DNA from: Cudoniella acicularis
Taxonomy: Eukaryota; Ascomycota; Leotiomycetes; Helotiales; Helotiaceae
Direction of reading: 5' to 3'
Assembly: GCA_013054445.1 (NCBI GenBank)
Contig: JAAMPI010000642.1
Coordinates: 1 to 29,558 of the forward strand
Length of the DNA: 29,558 nt
The notes beneath the pieces were generated by a model. That model did not search any database. It was not told where the DNA came from and was given only the letters and a program-made list of their open reading frames with translations. The translations under genes were made by a program, and so were the position numbers. Shown here in pieces: positions 29,239 through 29,558 of this stretch (within the stretch, counting starts at the first letter, position 1; each line of letters begins with the position of its first letter).

Positions 29239-29558
29239 ATGGGTATTCGAATTGTCCAAGGTACGTGAAATCGATCATTCAAATCACCCCTCTTCCCCTC
29301 TCCCACTTCTCACTAGCTAATCACCTCTCACCACCCCGCAGTCTGCGGCTTCTGGTTCTATAAGCACCTAATTATTCCTTCGTCCCTCTCTCCCTATTCG
29401 AAGAAATTGGAAGGAAGTTTTCATATTCCACTTACCCACCTTCCCTCTCCTCTCCAAACAGAAAAAAACCACAGCGCTAATCCATCCATCATGCACTAGG
29501 GGTCGCATTCATTATCTTCCTCCTCGTCGTCCTCCACCAATCCTCGACCTCCTCCCCT
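29239..29558 (+). CDS. probable signal-anchored membrane protein, 5' end only
   Basis: Proposed exon 1 is 29239-29260 (MGIRIVQ) and exon 2 starts at 29500. The 239-bp intron has GTACGTG, a CTAAT branch site about 25 bp before the acceptor, and CACTAG. The joined start MGIRIVQ-GVAFIIFLLVVLHQSSTSSP is a short basic head, a hydrophobic segment and a Ser/Thr stalk. That is the usual beginning of a type II membrane protein such as a Golgi glycosyltransferase. An earlier acceptor (CCCGCAG, 29340) leads to a stop. The rest is beyond the window, so the product is not identifiable. Confidence 0.5.

Noticed and set aside
29340..29499. Earlier acceptor CCCGCAG for the right-end gene
   Set aside because: The resulting frame hits a TAG at 29497 and lacks the hydrophobic anchor given by the later acceptor.

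Overview
The window looks like nuclear DNA of a filamentous ascomycete (Pezizomycotina). The evidence is short introns with TACTAAC/CTAAT branch sites, decayed Tad1-type LINEs with C-to-T decay of the repeat-induced point mutation (RIP) kind, and fungal gene families (HOL1-like MFS, mitochondrial thioredoxin-like protein, L-rhamnose mutarotase). I cannot name the species from the sequence.

Layout. Positions 1-5866 hold two incomplete Tad1-type LINE copies in opposite orientation, meeting at a 4-N gap (3136-3139). The left copy (minus strand) has the gag-like ORF1 and endonuclease. The right copy (plus strand) has the end of the reverse transcriptase, RNase H and a 3' tail. Positions 6951-15393 hold the most interesting part: four paralogous genes in alternating orientation (A minus, B plus, C minus, D plus). 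Three (B, C, D) encode a P-loop GTPase with a GxxQNGKS[ST] loop and a DTPGLDDS switch II, followed by a coiled coil, a small predicted beta-rich module and more coiled coil or helices. The fourth (A) has the beta module and coiled coils but no GTPase domain. The stop-codon end of gene D has been rewritten by a 67-bp mobile element with a 5-bp target duplication. The insertion is exactly in frame (72 bp, 24 codons) and leaves the original stop in place.

Positions 15394-18825 are a repeat graveyard: a 139-bp solo-LTR-like element with a GCACA target duplication, a tentative 349-bp LTR, an 11-bp minisatellite with a fold-back, and a decayed coding remnant. An unrecognised single-exon gene lies at 18826-19905. 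A HOL1-like MFS transporter (21545-23960, minus, three exons) carries a frame break at a run of nine T. Positions 25126-25785 are a diverged 94-bp satellite of seven units. The right end is ordinary gene space: a mitochondrial thioredoxin-like protein, a convergent L-rhamnose mutarotase, and the first two exons of a probable signal-anchored membrane protein cut by the window edge.

How the genes may work together. The four-gene set lies between repeat-rich tracts, has shared divergent promoters (one with two adjacent dyad sites of identical geometry) and combines full GTPases with a GTPase-less relative. That arrangement resembles lineage-specific, possibly self-assembling large-GTPase systems used in defence or non-self responses in other organisms. 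The function is inference only; the architecture and paralogy are visible in the sequence.
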